Numbered from the stretch's first letter, positions 1-8,690 are shown. The stretch: 64,000 bases of DNA from Pseudomonas sp. B28(2017) (GCF_002113025.1 NZ_NEJH01000004.1:124001-188000); one strand, 5' to 3'. Program-made: numbers and translations. Notes: generated from the letters alone by a model not told the origin.

Positions 1-474
1 GAGCACATGCTCGACCTCTGAGGTGCCAATACCATGAGCCAATGCACCGAATGCGCCATGGGTCGAAGTATGGGAGTCACCGCAAACCACGGTCATGCCC
101 GGCAAGGTTGCGCCCTGCTCCGGGCCGATGACGTGGACGATGCCCTGGCGAACGTCGTTCATTTTGAATTCGACGATGCCGTACTCATCGCAGTTGTCAT
201 CGAGGGTCTGGACTTGCAGACGCGAGACCTGGTCTACGATGGCGTCGATGCCACCCTTGCGCTCCGGCGTGGTCGGTACGTTGTGGTCCGGGGTCGCGAT
301 GTTGGCATCGATGCGCCATGGCTTGCGCCCGGCCAGACGCAGGCCCTCGAAGGCTTGCGGCGAGGTCACTTCGTGGATGATGTGACGATCGATGTAGATC
401 AGCGCAGAGCCATCGTCGCGCTGCTTGACCAAATGCGAATCCCAGAGCTTGTCGTAGAGCGTTTTGCCGGCCAT
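1..474 (-). CDS. leuC: 3-isopropylmalate dehydratase large subunit, N-terminal part (cut by window edge)
   Basis: With LeuD this subunit forms the cytosolic isopropylmalate isomerase, a 4Fe-4S aconitase-family enzyme that converts 2-isopropylmalate to 3-isopropylmalate in leucine synthesis. The 158 visible codons run from an ATG at 474 to the window start with no stop. They begin [16 protein letters not shown], which is the usual start of bacterial LeuC. Further on are the aconitase-type stretches [25 protein letters not shown], and [20 protein letters not shown] followed by TSEVEHV; these form the substrate and cluster environment. The cysteine cluster ligands lie outside the window. A LysR regulator is transcribed divergently from 623. 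leuD would be expected beyond the left edge. Identification is firm; only completeness is unknown. Confidence 0.96.
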   Translation of the reverse strand, partial: MAGKTLYDKLWDSHLVKQRDDGSALIYIDRHIIHEVTSPQAFEGLRLAGRKPWRIDANIATPDHNVPTTPERKGGIDAIVDQVSRLQVQTLDDNCDEYGIVEFKMNDVRQGIVHVIGPEQGATLPGMTVVCGDSHTSTHGAFGALAHGIGTSEVEHVL

Positions 475-560
475 CAGACGGTTTCCTCATCAGCTTGTTT
501 CTATGCCCCGGGCTTTGACGACTTCAATAACCCTTTGGCTTGTGAGGTCGATCCTAGGGG

Positions 561-575
561 GTTACATTAAATAAC
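561..575. promoter_or_regulatory. Candidate LysR-type operator between leuC and the LysR gene
   Basis: The interrupted palindrome GTTA-N7-TAAC contains the T-N11-A core typical of LysR-family boxes. It lies in the short space between leuC and the divergent LysR gene. Binding by that regulator is inferred from position and symmetry only. Confidence 0.45.
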
Positions 576-622
576 TCAAATTCATATTTTTTATGCTTTG
601 GATAACCAACTGGAATGCGAGC

Positions 623-1513
623 ATGGACCTGGCCAACCTCAATGCCTTTATTGCCATCGCCGAGACCGGAAGCTTCTCCGGCGCCGGCGAACGGCTGCAC
701 CTGACCCAACCCGCCATCAGCAAGCGCATCGCCGGGCTGGAACAGCAATTGAAGGTGCGGCTGTTCGATCGACTGGGCCGTGAAGTGGGCCTGACCGAGG
801 CCGGGCGCGCCCTGCTGCCGCGGGCCTATCAGATTCTGAATGTCCTCGATGATACGCGCCGGGCCCTGACCAACCTCACGGGAGAGGTGACCGGTCGTCT
901 GACCCTGGCCACCAGTCACCACATCGGCCTGCACCGCTTGCCACCTCTATTAAGAGAGTTCACCCGACGCTACCCTGATGTCGCGCTGGATATTCAGTTT
1001 CTCGATTCGGAAGTAGCCTATGAGGAAATCCTGCATGGCCGCGCCGAACTGGCGGTCATTACCCTGGCACCGGAACCCCATGCTCTGGTCAAGGCCACGC
1101 CGGTGTGGGACGACCCGCTGGATTTCGTGGTCGCCCCGGAGCATTCACTGCTCAACAACGGCAAGGTCAGCCTGGCGGACATCGCCCGACACCCGGCGGT
1201 GTTCCCCGGCGGCAACACGTTTACCCACCATATCGTGCAACGGCTGTTCGAAGCCCAGGGCTTGACGCCAAACATCGCCATGAGTACCAACTACCTGGAA
1301 ACCATCAAGATGATGGTCTCGATCGGCCTGGCCTGGAGTGTTTTGCCGCGAACCATGCTCGATGACCAGGTGGCGCGCATCCCTTTACCGGGCATACAGC
1401 TCACTCGCCAGCTAGGCTATATCCTGCACACGGAAAGGACGCTGTCGAATGCTGCGCGGGCCTTCATGGCCCTGCTGGACGCTCAACTCGATCTGCCAGG
1501 GACTCAAGGCTAA
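623..1513 (+). CDS. LysR-family transcriptional regulator
   Basis: A 296-residue LysR-type regulator. The N-terminal winged helix-turn-helix (about residues 1-60) shows the family signature: LNAFIAIAETGSFSGAGERL, then LTQPAISKRIAGLEQQL, LFDRLGR and LTEAGRALL. The rest (about 90-290) is the periplasmic-binding-protein-like effector domain. An ATG at 593 is in frame, but the protein it adds has no family counterpart; the ATG at 623 gives the canonical MDLANLNAFIA start, so I use it. The gene is divergent from leuC and separated from it by a candidate LysR box, so control of leuCD by a leucine-pathway intermediate is plausible. I recall a LysR gene in the same place next to leuC in P. aeruginosa. 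The effector is unknown. Confidence 0.92.
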   Translation: MDLANLNAFIAIAETGSFSGAGERLHLTQPAISKRIAGLEQQLKVRLFDRLGREVGLTEAGRALLPRAYQILNVLDDTRRALTNLTGEVTGRLTLATSHHIGLHRLPPLLREFTRRYPDVALDIQFLDSEVAYEEILHGRAELAVITLAPEPHALVKATPVWDDPLDFVVAPEHSLLNNGKVSLADIARHPAVFPGGNTFTHHIVQRLFEAQGLTPNIAMSTNYLETIKMMVSIGLAWSVLPRTMLDDQVARIPLPGIQLTRQLGYILHTERTLSNAARAFMALLDAQLDLPGTQG

Positions 1514-1580
1514 CTTGTGCTACTCCTATAGAGCCGCGAGCACCTGCAACAAATGCCCAAACTCAGCCCAAGGCTTACCA

Positions 1581-4500
1581 ATGCCGAAATCTGTTGACCG
1601 TATTCCGCCGATGCCGCGTATTCAGGCACTTGACCCGAAAAGCTCCGAACAGAGCTGGGAAAGTGCCTCGCAATTGTTGGCCGCGCTCAACGGCGCGCGC
1701 CTGGGCGCCTGGTATTGGGACATCGAGCGCGGGCAGATCAGCTGGTCCCGGGGTACACAGGCGCTGTTCGGCTTCGATCCCCGCAAACCACTGCCACATG
1801 ATCTGGAATACCTCGACCTGTTGCCGCCGGAAGATCGCGCGAAAACCCTTCGCGCCTTTCATGCGGTCATCGCCGGCGCGCCGCTGGAGCAGGCCATGCA
1901 CCACCGCATTCGCTGGCCCGATGGCAGCCTGCACTGGCTGGAAATCAGCGGCAGCCTGTTGCCGGACAAGCACGGCAGGCCACGAATGATCGGCGTGATC
2001 CGCGAAATCACTCACCAGCGCCAGCGCGAACAGGCGTTGAGCAGCTCGGAAAAACGCTTCGCCACCCTGTTTCACCTGTGCCCGAACATGGTCCTGTTGA
2101 CCCGCCAGGAAGACGGCTTGATCTCCGAAGCCAACCAGTATTTCGAAAGCCTGTTCGGCTGGCCGGTGCAAAATGCGATCGGCCGCACCACCCTGGAACT
2201 GGGGCTGTGGGTACATCCCGAGCAACGGGACGAGCTGGTCAAGGCCACTAAAGCCAAAGGCGACCTGGTCAGCATGGAAGTGCAGTTTCGCGCCAGCAAT
2301 GGCCAGATCCATGACGGCATCCTCAGCGCGCAAAAAGTCGAGCTCGAAGGCCAGCCCTATCTGCTGAGCACGTTCCTGGACACCACCGAACGCAAAGTCG
2401 CCGAACAGGCCCTCAAGGACAGCCAGGAACGCCTCGACCTGGCCCTGGACTCCGCGCAACTCGGCACCTGGGACTGGCACATTCCCAGCGGCATGCTCTA
2501 CGGATCGGCACGGGCCGCCCAACTGCACGGACTGGACGCCAAACCCTTCCACGAGTCTTTCGACGAGTTCTTCGAAGGCGTACCCGGCGAAGAGCGCGAC
2601 ACTATGCGCGACGCCTACCGCAGCCTGCGTGAAGGCCCGGCCGGCAACTATCAATTGACCTACCGTGTGCAATTACCCGACGGCAGCTCACGCTACCTGG
2701 AAAGCCGCGCCCGCCTGTACCGCGATGAAAACGGCGTGCCGGTGCGCATGGCCGGCACATTGCTCGACATCACTGACCAGGTGGAGCGCGAACAACGGCT
2801 GGTGGCCTCCGAAGAGAAATTCGCCACGCTGTTCCAGGTCAGCCCCGATCCGATCTGCGTCACCCACCAGGACACCGGCCTGTTCATTGAAATCAACTCC
2901 AGCTTCACCCAGACCTTCGGCTGGAGCACCGCCGATGTGATTGGCCGCAGCGCCGACGAAATCGGCCTGTGGGACGCATCGGCGAAAAGCCTGCGACGGA
3001 TCGAGCAGGTGATCCGCGAACAAGGCCTGAGCAACGTCGCCATTCTGGTCCAGCACAAGGATGGACAGGCCCTGACTTGCGTGATTTCCAGCCGCCAGAT
3101 CAGCGTCGGCGACCAGCCCTGCATCGTCACCACGCTGCGCGATATCACCCAGCAACAGCGCTCGGAAGCGGCACTCAAAGCCAGTGAAGAGAAATTCGCC
3201 AAGGCCTTCCACTCCAGCCCCGACGCCATCACCATCACCGAGCGCGACACCGGACGCTATCTGGAGGTCAATGACGGCTTCTGCCGCCTGACCGGTTACC
3301 GCGCCGAGGAAGTGGTGGGCCGCACGGTGTACCAGGTCGGGATTTGGGCAGAAGAAAAACAACGCTCGGCGCTGCTGACGGAATTGCAGATCAAGGGTCG
3401 GGTTCATCATCAGGAAATGCTCGGACGCAACAAGCGCGGCGAACTGCTCACCGTCGAAGTCTCGGTGGAGCCGATCACCCTCAACGAAACCGCCTGCCTG
3501 CTGTTGACCGCACGCGACGTGAGCCTGTTGAAAAACGCCGAAGCGCAGATTCGCCACCTGGCCTATCACGACCCACTGACCAACCTGCCCAACCGCGCAT
3601 TGCTGATGGACCGCCTGAGCCAGCAGATCGCCCTGCTCAAACGTCACAACCTGCGCGGCGCGCTGATGTTCCTCGACCTCGACCATTTCAAGCACATCAA
3701 CGACTCCCTCGGGCACCCGGTGGGCGATACCGTGCTGAAAATCATCACCGCGCGCCTGGAAGCCAGCGTGCGCATGGAGGACACCGTTGCACGCCTGGGC
3801 GGTGACGAGTTCGTGATACTGCTCAGCGGTCTCGAAGGCTCGCGCAGCGAAGTCAGCGATCAGGTTCGCGGACTGGCCGACACCATCCGCGAACTGCTGT
3901 CAGAACCGATGTTCCTCGACGGCCAGCGCCTGCAAGTGACGCCAAGCATCGGCATTGCGCTGATCCCTGATCACGGCTCGACCCCGACCGACCTGCTCAA
4001 GCGCGCCGACATCGCGCTCTATCGCGCCAAGGACTCGGGTCGCAATACCGCGCAGATGTACCACAACACCATGCAGAAGGCCGCGAGCGAACGCCTGCGC
4101 ATGGAAACCGACTTGCGCCTGGCCCTTTCCCGGGGCGAGTTTCACGTGCATTACCAACCCCAGGTCGACGCTCGGGGCGACCGCATCGTCGGCGCCGAGG
4201 CCTTGGTGCGCTGGGATCATCCGGAGCTCGGCGCACAATCGCCCACCGAGTTCATCAAGGTGCTGGAAGACAGCGGACTGATTCTGGAGGTTGGCACCTG
4301 GATCCTCGACGAAGCCTGCAAGGCGTTCAAAAAATTGATCGACGACGGACTGGTGAATCCGTACAAATTCAGCTTGTGCGTGAACATCAGCCCGCGCCAG
4401 TTCCGCCAGAACGATTTCGTCGAACGGGTTGAAAACAGCCTCGCCACCTACGGGCTACCCTGCACGTTGCTGAAGCTGGAAATCACCGAAGGCATCGTGA

Positions 4501-4859
4501 TCCAGAACCTGGAAGACACCATCAACAAAATGCGCCGCCTGAAAAAACTCGGCGTGAGCTTCGCCATGGACGACTTCGGCACCGGCTATTCCTCACTGAC
4601 CTACCTCAAGCGCTTGCCGGTCGACACCCTGAAAATCGACAAGTCGTTCATCCGCGACGCCACCAGCGACCCGAACGACGCCGAGATCATCCGCGCCATC
4701 GTCGCCATGGCCCACAGCCTGGATTTGAAAGTGATTGCCGAAGGGGTCGAAACAGCGGAGCAACTGGAGTTCTTGCAGGGGCTGGAGTGTCACTTCTACC
4801 AAGGGTATCTGCACAGTCAGCCGCTGCCGGTGGAGGCGTTTCAAAAACTCCTGAAGTGA
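1581..4859 (+). CDS. Five-PAS GGDEF-EAL protein (c-di-GMP turnover)
   Basis: A 1092-residue sensor-effector for cyclic di-GMP. Five PAS domains occupy roughly residues 31-153, 154-273, 277-403, 408-528 and 533-653. PAS1 and PAS3 resemble each other (GAWYWDI / GTWDWHI), and PAS2, PAS4 and PAS5 form a second related set (SEKRFATLF / SEEKFATLF / SEEKFAKAF). The GGDEF domain follows at about 660-825 with an intact GGDEF motif at 740-744. The EAL domain has EAL at 873-875 plus DDFGTGYSS and IAEGVET, so both cyclase and phosphodiesterase residues look intact. No membrane segment or signal peptide is visible, so it is probably cytosolic. The ATG at 1581 is chosen because an upstream in-frame start would run through the end of the LysR gene. 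An intrinsic terminator follows. The net activity cannot be read from sequence. Confidence 0.95.
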   Translation: MPKSVDRIPPMPRIQALDPKSSEQSWESASQLLAALNGARLGAWYWDIERGQISWSRGTQALFGFDPRKPLPHDLEYLDLLPPEDRAKTLRAFHAVIAGAPLEQAMHHRIRWPDGSLHWLEISGSLLPDKHGRPRMIGVIREITHQRQREQALSSSEKRFATLFHLCPNMVLLTRQEDGLISEANQYFESLFGWPVQNAIGRTTLELGLWVHPEQRDELVKATKAKGDLVSMEVQFRASNGQIHDGILSAQKVELEGQPYLLSTFLDTTERKVAEQALKDSQERLDLALDSAQLGTWDWHIPSGMLYGSARAAQLHGLDAKPFHESFDEFFEGVPGEERDTMRDAYRSLREGPAGNYQLTYRVQLPDGSSRYLESRARLYRDENGVPVRMAGTLLDITDQVEREQRLVASEEKFATLFQVSPDPICVTHQDTGLFIEINSSFTQTFGWSTADVIGRSADEIGLWDASAKSLRRIEQVIREQGLSNVAILVQHKDGQALTCVISSRQISVGDQPCIVTTLRDITQQQRSEAALKASEEKFAKAFHSSPDAITITERDTGRYLEVNDGFCRLTGYRAEEVVGRTVYQVGIWAEEKQRSALLTELQIKGRVHHQEMLGRNKRGELLTVEVSVEPITLNETACLLLTARDVSLLKNAEAQIRHLAYHDPLTNLPNRALLMDRLSQQIALLKRHNLRGALMFLDLDHFKHINDSLGHPVGDTVLKIITARLEASVRMEDTVARLGGDEFVILLSGLEGSRSEVSDQVRGLADTIRELLSEPMFLDGQRLQVTPSIGIALIPDHGSTPTDLLKRADIALYRAKDSGRNTAQMYHNTMQKAASERLRMETDLRLALSRGEFHVHYQPQVDARGDRIVGAEALVRWDHPELGAQSPTEFIKVLEDSGLILEVGTWILDEACKAFKKLIDDGLVNPYKFSLCVNISPRQFRQNDFVERVENSLATYGLPCTLLKLEITEGIVIQNLEDTINKMRRLKKLGVSFAMDDFGTGYSSLTYLKRLPVDTLKIDKSFIRDATSDPNDAEIIRAIVAMAHSLDLKVIAEGVETAEQLEFLQGLECHFYQGYLHSQPLPVEAFQKLLK

Positions 4860-4877
4860 CGGCACAGGGTCACAAAA

Positions 4878-4900
4878 AAAGGGCGCCAATGGCGCCCTTT
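4878..4900. terminator. Bidirectional terminator between the GGDEF-EAL gene and ibpA
   Basis: The inverted repeat GGGCGCC-AAT-GGCGCCC is flanked by A's on the left and TTT on the right. It sits 18 bases past the GGDEF-EAL stop and 14 bases past the ibpA stop, so it can serve both convergent genes. Confidence 0.85.
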
Positions 4901-4913
4901 CTATTGCTCTGAC

Positions 4914-5360
4914 TCAGTGTTGCAGAGCCGGTTTCTGCGTCCCGTTGATAGGGATGCGCTTGGCTTTCGCCTCTTCCGGGATCACCCGCAGCAGGTCGAT
5001 GCTCAACAGACCGTTGCTCAGGTCGGCAGCCTTGATCTCGATGTGGTCTGCCAGACGGAAGGACAGCTTGAAGGCACGCTGCGCGATGCCCTGATACAGA
5101 TAAGTGACGTCTGTGTTCGCGTCACGCTTGCCGCCACTGATGGTCAGCACACCCTTCTCGACTTCCAGATCCAGGTCTTCTTCCTGGAAACCAGCCGCTG
5201 CGATGACAATGCGGTACTCGTCGTCGCCGTGCTTTTCCACGTTATAGGGTGGATAGGTGCTGCCTGGCTCATTGCGCAGGGCGGTTTCGAACAGATCATT
5301 GAAACGGTCGAAACCTACCGAGGAACGGAACAGTGGTGCCATGGAAAATGTAGTAGCCAT
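4914..5360 (-). CDS. ibpA: Small heat-shock protein (Hsp20 / IbpA)
   Basis: A 148-residue alpha-crystallin-type holdase that binds unfolding proteins in the cytosol and hands them to DnaK/ClpB. The N-terminus (MATTFSMAPLFRSSVGFDRF) matches the IbpA type. The crystallin domain spans about residues 35-130, with PPYNVEK, EYRIVIAAAGF and LSFRLADHIEIKAADLSNGL, which carries the conserved A-x-x-x-NGLL element. The length is usual for proteobacterial IbpA. The Shine-Dalgarno AGGAGA lies at 5369-5374. Upstream are a sigma-32-like promoter and a leader with ROSE-type RNA-thermometer features, listed separately. These imply heat induction at both transcription and translation. Confidence 0.95.
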   Translation of the reverse strand: MATTFSMAPLFRSSVGFDRFNDLFETALRNEPGSTYPPYNVEKHGDDEYRIVIAAAGFQEEDLDLEVEKGVLTISGGKRDANTDVTYLYQGIAQRAFKLSFRLADHIEIKAADLSNGLLSIDLLRVIPEEAKAKRIPINGTQKPALQH

Positions 5361-5432
5361 GATGCAAATCTCCTGAAAACAATCAGCAAGGTTTTTTGTC
5401 TCCGCGACCCGAATTCGGCATCGCGTAACCCT
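5361..5432 (-). promoter_or_regulatory. ROSE-type RNA thermometer in the ibpA leader
   Basis: The leader holds a GC-rich hairpin (5404-5424, arms built from GCGATGCC and GGGTCGC around GAATTC). Close to the start codon, the sequence UUGCU (complement of 5385-5389) can pair with the AGGAG of the ribosome site (5369-5374). A U(U/C)GCU element masking the Shine-Dalgarno is the hallmark of ROSE elements, which are known in Pseudomonas ibpA leaders. The exact fold was judged by eye. Confidence 0.75.
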
Positions 5433-5461
5433 TAGATAGGGACCACTGATTGCATTTCAAG
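5433..5461 (-). promoter_or_regulatory. Sigma-32 (heat-shock) promoter of ibpA
   Basis: Read on the minus strand, CTTGAAA (5461-5455), a 13-base spacer and CCCTATCTA (5441-5433) match the RpoH consensus CTTGAA-N13-15-CCCCATnT closely. The promoter sits immediately before the ROSE-like leader. Confidence 0.85.
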
Positions 5462-5491
5462 AGATTTTTCACTGTTTTTTTAAAAAAAATT

Positions 5492-6451
5492 TCAGGCCGC
5501 TTCCGCGACCGGCAAGCTCAGCAAACGCGAAACCTGGTCCGGTTCGGTCTCACGACGCAGGAGCGAAAACAGCTCTACCGCCTCAGGATAATTGCGGGTC
5601 AGCATCGCCAGCCATTGCTTCAGGCGCCCCGGTGATTGACGTGGCGTCATTTGCGCCCTGGCTTGCAGCCAGAAGCCCTGGATCAGCTGCAGCAACTCGG
5701 CCCAGGTCATCTCGACCACCTCTTCACCGGCCCGCGCCGCGGCGATCTGCCGGGCGAGATCCGGGCGCGAAACCAGGCCACGGCCGAGCATGATGTCTTC
5801 CACGCCACTGATCTCGCGGCAGCGACGCCAGTCTTCGACGCTCCAGATGTCGCCATTGGCGAACACCGGCACCTTGACCACGTCCTGCACGCGTGGAATC
5901 CACTCCCAGTGAGCCGGCGGCTTGTAGCCATCCACCTTGGTCCGCGCATGCACCACGATATGTTCCGCTCCGCCTTCGGCCAGGGCCGTGGCACACACCA
6001 GCGAACCGTCCGGACTGTCGAAGCCGAGGCGCATCTTGGCGGTGACCGGAATGTGCGCAGGGACGGCACGACGAACGTGCTCGACGATCTGGTTGAGCAG
6101 CTCGGGCTCCTTGAGCAGTACCGCGCCACCACGGGATTTGTTGACGGTTTTGGCCGGACAGCCGAAGTTCAGGTCGATCACTTCGGAACCCAGTTCGCAA
6201 GCCAGCGCGGCATTTTCTGCCAGGCAGACAGGATCGGAACCGAGCAGTTGCACACGCAGCGGCACGCCGGAGGCCGTTCGGGCACCGTTGAGCAGCTCCG
6301 GGCCGAACTTGTGGAAATAGGCAGGTGTCAGCAACTGGTCGTTGACCCGAATGAACTCGGTCACGCACCAGTCAATACCGCCCACGCGAGTCAGCACATC
6401 GCGCAGGATGTCGTCGACCAACCCCTCCATGGGCGCCAAAGCAATTTGCAT
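5492..6451 (-). CDS. dusC: tRNA-dihydrouridine(16) synthase
   Basis: A 319-residue FMN/NADPH-dependent enzyme that reduces uridine to dihydrouridine in tRNA; the DusC group acts on U16. It has a TIM barrel with the N-terminal [10 protein letters not shown] and the active-site stretch [15 protein letters not shown], whose Cys98 is the expected catalytic proton donor. [15 protein letters not shown] is the late FMN-binding region, followed by the helical recognition domain. Assignment to DusC rather than DusA or DusB rests on the MEGLVDD start and overall likeness. A GTG nine bases upstream is possible, but the ATG at 6451 matches the family N-terminus. A second family member, DusA, is at 60856. 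Confidence 0.9.
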   Translation of the reverse strand: MQIALAPMEGLVDDILRDVLTRVGGIDWCVTEFIRVNDQLLTPAYFHKFGPELLNGARTASGVPLRVQLLGSDPVCLAENAALACELGSEVIDLNFGCPAKTVNKSRGGAVLLKEPELLNQIVEHVRRAVPAHIPVTAKMRLGFDSPDGSLVCATALAEGGAEHIVVHARTKVDGYKPPAHWEWIPRVQDVVKVPVFANGDIWSVEDWRRCREISGVEDIMLGRGLVSRPDLARQIAAARAGEEVVEMTWAELLQLIQGFWLQARAQMTPRQSPGRLKQWLAMLTRNYPEAVELFSLLRRETEPDQVSRLLSLPVAEAA

Positions 6452-6516
6452 GAAAAACACACTCGAGGAAAAACGTGCAGCAGTTTACTGGATTGCGCGA
6501 GAAACCGCAGATCCGT

Positions 6517-6605
6517 TGTGGGAGCGAGCCTGCTCGCGAAAGCGGTCTGTCATATACAGTGATGCTGGATTTGCCGCCGTCTTCGCGAGAAGGCTCGCTC
6601 CCACA
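6517..6605. repeat. REPIN (paired inverted REP sequences)
   Basis: Two inverted copies of the REP core (TGTGGGAGCGAGCCTGCTCG and its complement) are separated by a short non-palindromic spacer. The right copy ends exactly at the base before the stop codon of the thioesterase gene (stop 6606-6608). Such doublets are typical of the P. fluorescens group and are mobilised by RAYT transposases in trans. Confidence 0.9.
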
Positions 6606-7055
6606 TCAGATTTTTGCTGACTCCAAAACATGCAACGCCGGGCCATAACCCTCGATGAACTCCGCCGGCATGCGCTTGGGCTTGCCCGTGGACAGCTCGA
6701 TGCAGACGAAGGTGGTCTGCGCCCGCAGCAACGTCGAATTATCGCTGGGGCGCTTCAACTGGAAGTGACGGGTCATTTTCAGGCGCTGGTCCCAATCGAC
6801 GATCCAGGTCGCCAATTGAAGCTCATCGCCATCATAGGCGGCTGCCAGGTAATCGATCTCGTGACGCACCACCGCCATCGCCCGGTCCAGCCGACGGTAC
6901 TCGACCAGATCCAGGCCAAGGCGCTGGGAGTGGCGCCAGGCACAGCGTTCGAGCCAGGTCACATAGACCGCGTTGTTCGCATGCCCCAACCCGTCAATGT
7001 CCTCGGCGCCCACTTGCAGATCAATGATAAATGGCGTTTCCCGATCCCAGCCCAT
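6606..7055 (-). CDS. Acyl-CoA thioesterase, 4-hydroxybenzoyl-CoA thioesterase family
   Basis: A 149-residue hotdog-fold protein, probably a cytosolic acyl-CoA thioesterase of the YbgC/FadM type. The signature is GAEDIDGLGHANNAVYVTWLE; the Asp and the HaNN-Y-x-x-W-L-E segment are the active-site helix of this family. FVCIELSTGKPKRMPAEF matches the last strand. An upstream in-frame start would extend into the neighbouring gene, whereas the ATG at 7055 follows GGGGAG and gives MGWDRETPF, so it is preferred. It is the last gene of a TetR-hydrolase-thioesterase run. Its substrate cannot be named. Confidence 0.85.
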   Translation of the reverse strand: MGWDRETPFIIDLQVGAEDIDGLGHANNAVYVTWLERCAWRHSQRLGLDLVEYRRLDRAMAVVRHEIDYLAAAYDGDELQLATWIVDWDQRLKMTRHFQLKRPSDNSTLLRAQTTFVCIELSTGKPKRMPAEFIEGYGPALHVLESAKI

Positions 7056-7104
7056 ACCCCACTCCCCGGTCAGATAAATTCGACCGGGGCAGTGTAACGG
7101 ATGC

Positions 7105-7938
7105 TCAAGCGGATTGGCGTGATTGCAGGCTGCGACCGGCCAGCAGTGATAACACACCATCAATCACCCGCGGGTCAGCCAATACACGCTGATGACCACC
7201 GCCCTTCAAGCGCAACAAGCGGCTGTCGAACCACGCTTCGTGGATCAACTCCGACTCGCTGACCGGGACAAAGCTGTCATCTTCGGCGTGAACGATCAGG
7301 CCGGGCATGTCGAGTTGATAGTGCGCAACATCGAGCATGGCGGCGCGCATGCCGACATCGCTCTCCACCTGGCGAATGAACGCCGAGCGGGCCTTCGGCG
7401 GCAGCCCCACATAACGGGCGAAGCCACGCAGCACGCCAAGAATCCGCGCCGGGGCGGCAATGCTGACCAGGGTTTCCGTGCGCAGCCCCAACTGGACCGC
7501 GAGCATGGCGCTGGCGCCTCCCATGGAGTGGCCGATGACCGCTTGCAAGGGTGGCAATTCGGCAGCCGCTTCAAGCATGGCGCGGGCGAACAGCACCACA
7601 TTGGCCTCGTTGCCAGGTGAACGGCCGTGGGCCGGACCATCCAGGGCGACGACCGAGTAACCGGCTTCGACCAGCGCACTGATCAGGCTGGCAAATTGTG
7701 TCGGCCGACCTTCCCAGCCGTGCATCAGCATCACTGCCGGGCCTTGCCCCCAACGCAGGGCCGAAAGGCCAAACCGCAGGGTAATGCGCTCGGATCTCGC
7801 CAACAGCGGCAGCTCCCAGTCACGGGGCGGCAGATTCCGCGGAGTCATGAAGGCCAGTCGCATTTTGCTGGCGACCAGCTTCGGGGCAAACCAGCCCAAG
7901 GTGCCATTAACGCCACGAACCCACTTTAACGCGCTCAT
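7105..7938 (-). CDS. Alpha/beta-fold hydrolase
   Basis: A 277-residue serine hydrolase. The nucleophile elbow GHSMGG puts the catalytic Ser at 138. LMHGWEGRP at about 71-79 supplies the oxyanion-hole HG, an Asp at 220-221 in HAEDDSFVP is the likely acid, and His249 in GGGHQRVL completes the triad. No signal peptide is visible. It lies 29 bases after the TetR gene and 49 bases before the thioesterase on the same strand, so the three probably form one transcript controlled by that TetR protein. The substrate is unknown; an acyl ester or lipid-like compound would fit the thioesterase neighbour. Confidence 0.88.
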   Translation of the reverse strand: MSALKWVRGVNGTLGWFAPKLVASKMRLAFMTPRNLPPRDWELPLLARSERITLRFGLSALRWGQGPAVMLMHGWEGRPTQFASLISALVEAGYSVVALDGPAHGRSPGNEANVVLFARAMLEAAAELPPLQAVIGHSMGGASAMLAVQLGLRTETLVSIAAPARILGVLRGFARYVGLPPKARSAFIRQVESDVGMRAAMLDVAHYQLDMPGLIVHAEDDSFVPVSESELIHEAWFDSRLLRLKGGGHQRVLADPRVIDGVLSLLAGRSLQSRQSA

Positions 7939-7967
7939 CGCATTCTCCTCAGGCCGCAGCCTTCAGG

Positions 7968-8507
7968 TCAGCGCACTGCCGATTTGGCGGCGCGCAGCAA
8001 TCGATCGGACAGCTCTCCCGGCCCCAGCGCCCGCGCCAGAGCCAGCCCACCCACCATCAAGGCCATATCGGCCAGGGCTTTTTCGGTTTCTTCAGGACTG
8101 GCCGCCAACTGCGCGACCATCATTTCCATATGCTCATTCAGCGCGGCACGAAACGCTTCCGGCAGCCGCCCCAGTTCGCCGACCGAAGCCGGGATAGGAC
8201 AGGCCGATTCGGAGGAATCACGATGCTTGCGCGACAGGTAAAACGCTGCCACCAGAGCGCGGCGCTCTTCGCCGGTCAACTCCGCGTCCATGTCGGCAAT
8301 CAGGTCGCGACGGTGACCGAGCAATTGCTTGAACGCCTCGAGCATCATCGCGTCCTTGCTTTCGAAGTGTGCGTAGAAGCCGCCGACCGTCAGGCCCGCC
8401 GCCCCCATCACTTCGCCCACACTTGGCTCGGCCGGGCCGCGCTGAATCAGCGCTGCGCTGGCAGCCTTGAGGATGCGTTCGCGGGTTTGAGCTTTTTTAT
8501 CGTTCAT
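7968..8507 (-). CDS. TetR/AcrR-family transcriptional regulator
   Basis: A 179-residue regulator. The N-terminal helix-turn-helix covers about residues 6-52: RERILKAASAALIQRG, then VGEVMGAAGLTVGGFYAHFESKDAMMLEAF. The rest is a helical ligand-binding domain. It is the first gene of an operon with an alpha/beta hydrolase and a thioesterase. A palindrome 24 bases upstream (8531-8543) is a candidate autoregulatory operator. The DNA-binding domain type is certain; the ligand is not known. Confidence 0.9.
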   Translation of the reverse strand: MNDKKAQTRERILKAASAALIQRGPAEPSVGEVMGAAGLTVGGFYAHFESKDAMMLEAFKQLLGHRRDLIADMDAELTGEERRALVAAFYLSRKHRDSSESACPIPASVGELGRLPEAFRAALNEHMEMMVAQLAASPEETEKALADMALMVGGLALARALGPGELSDRLLRAAKSAVR

Positions 8508-8530
8508 CGTTGCCTCCGAATATTACGACT

Positions 8531-8543
8531 AGAATATTATTCT
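8531..8543. promoter_or_regulatory. Candidate operator of the TetR gene
   Basis: A perfect AGAATA-N-TATTCT palindrome in an AT-rich stretch just upstream of the TetR gene, where its promoter must lie. Autoregulation is inferred from position. Confidence 0.5.
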
Positions 8544-8636
8544 CATAATAATTTTACGCAAGTCGTGGATGTGACCGCTGGTCTGAAGAACAGTTTGGAA
8601 AGAAATGGGGGATTTGGCCAAACGCCAGACAAACAA

Positions 8637-8665
8637 AAGGGCCATTCAATAATTGAATGACCCTT
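8637..8665 (-). terminator. Terminator of the tRNA-Glu/Ala operon
   Basis: On the minus strand, AAGGGTCATTCAAT-TATT-GAATGGCCCTT forms a long hairpin followed by TTGTTT. It lies 26 bases past the last tRNA. A smaller CCCGC-TTT-GCGGG hairpin (8672-8684) sits between the two. Confidence 0.75.
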
Positions 8666-8690
8666 ATAAATCCCGCAAAGCGGGTAATCG

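Noticed and set aside
593..622. Earlier ATG for the LysR gene
   Set aside because: The ten extra residues have no family counterpart; the ATG at 623 gives the canonical LysR start.
1449..1580. Upstream in-frame start for the five-PAS protein
   Set aside because: It would begin within the LysR coding region and adds a non-conserved Cys-rich stretch.
5467..5490. T-run/A-run after dusC as an intrinsic terminator
   Set aside because: There are homopolymer tracts but no GC stem, so termination is not supported.
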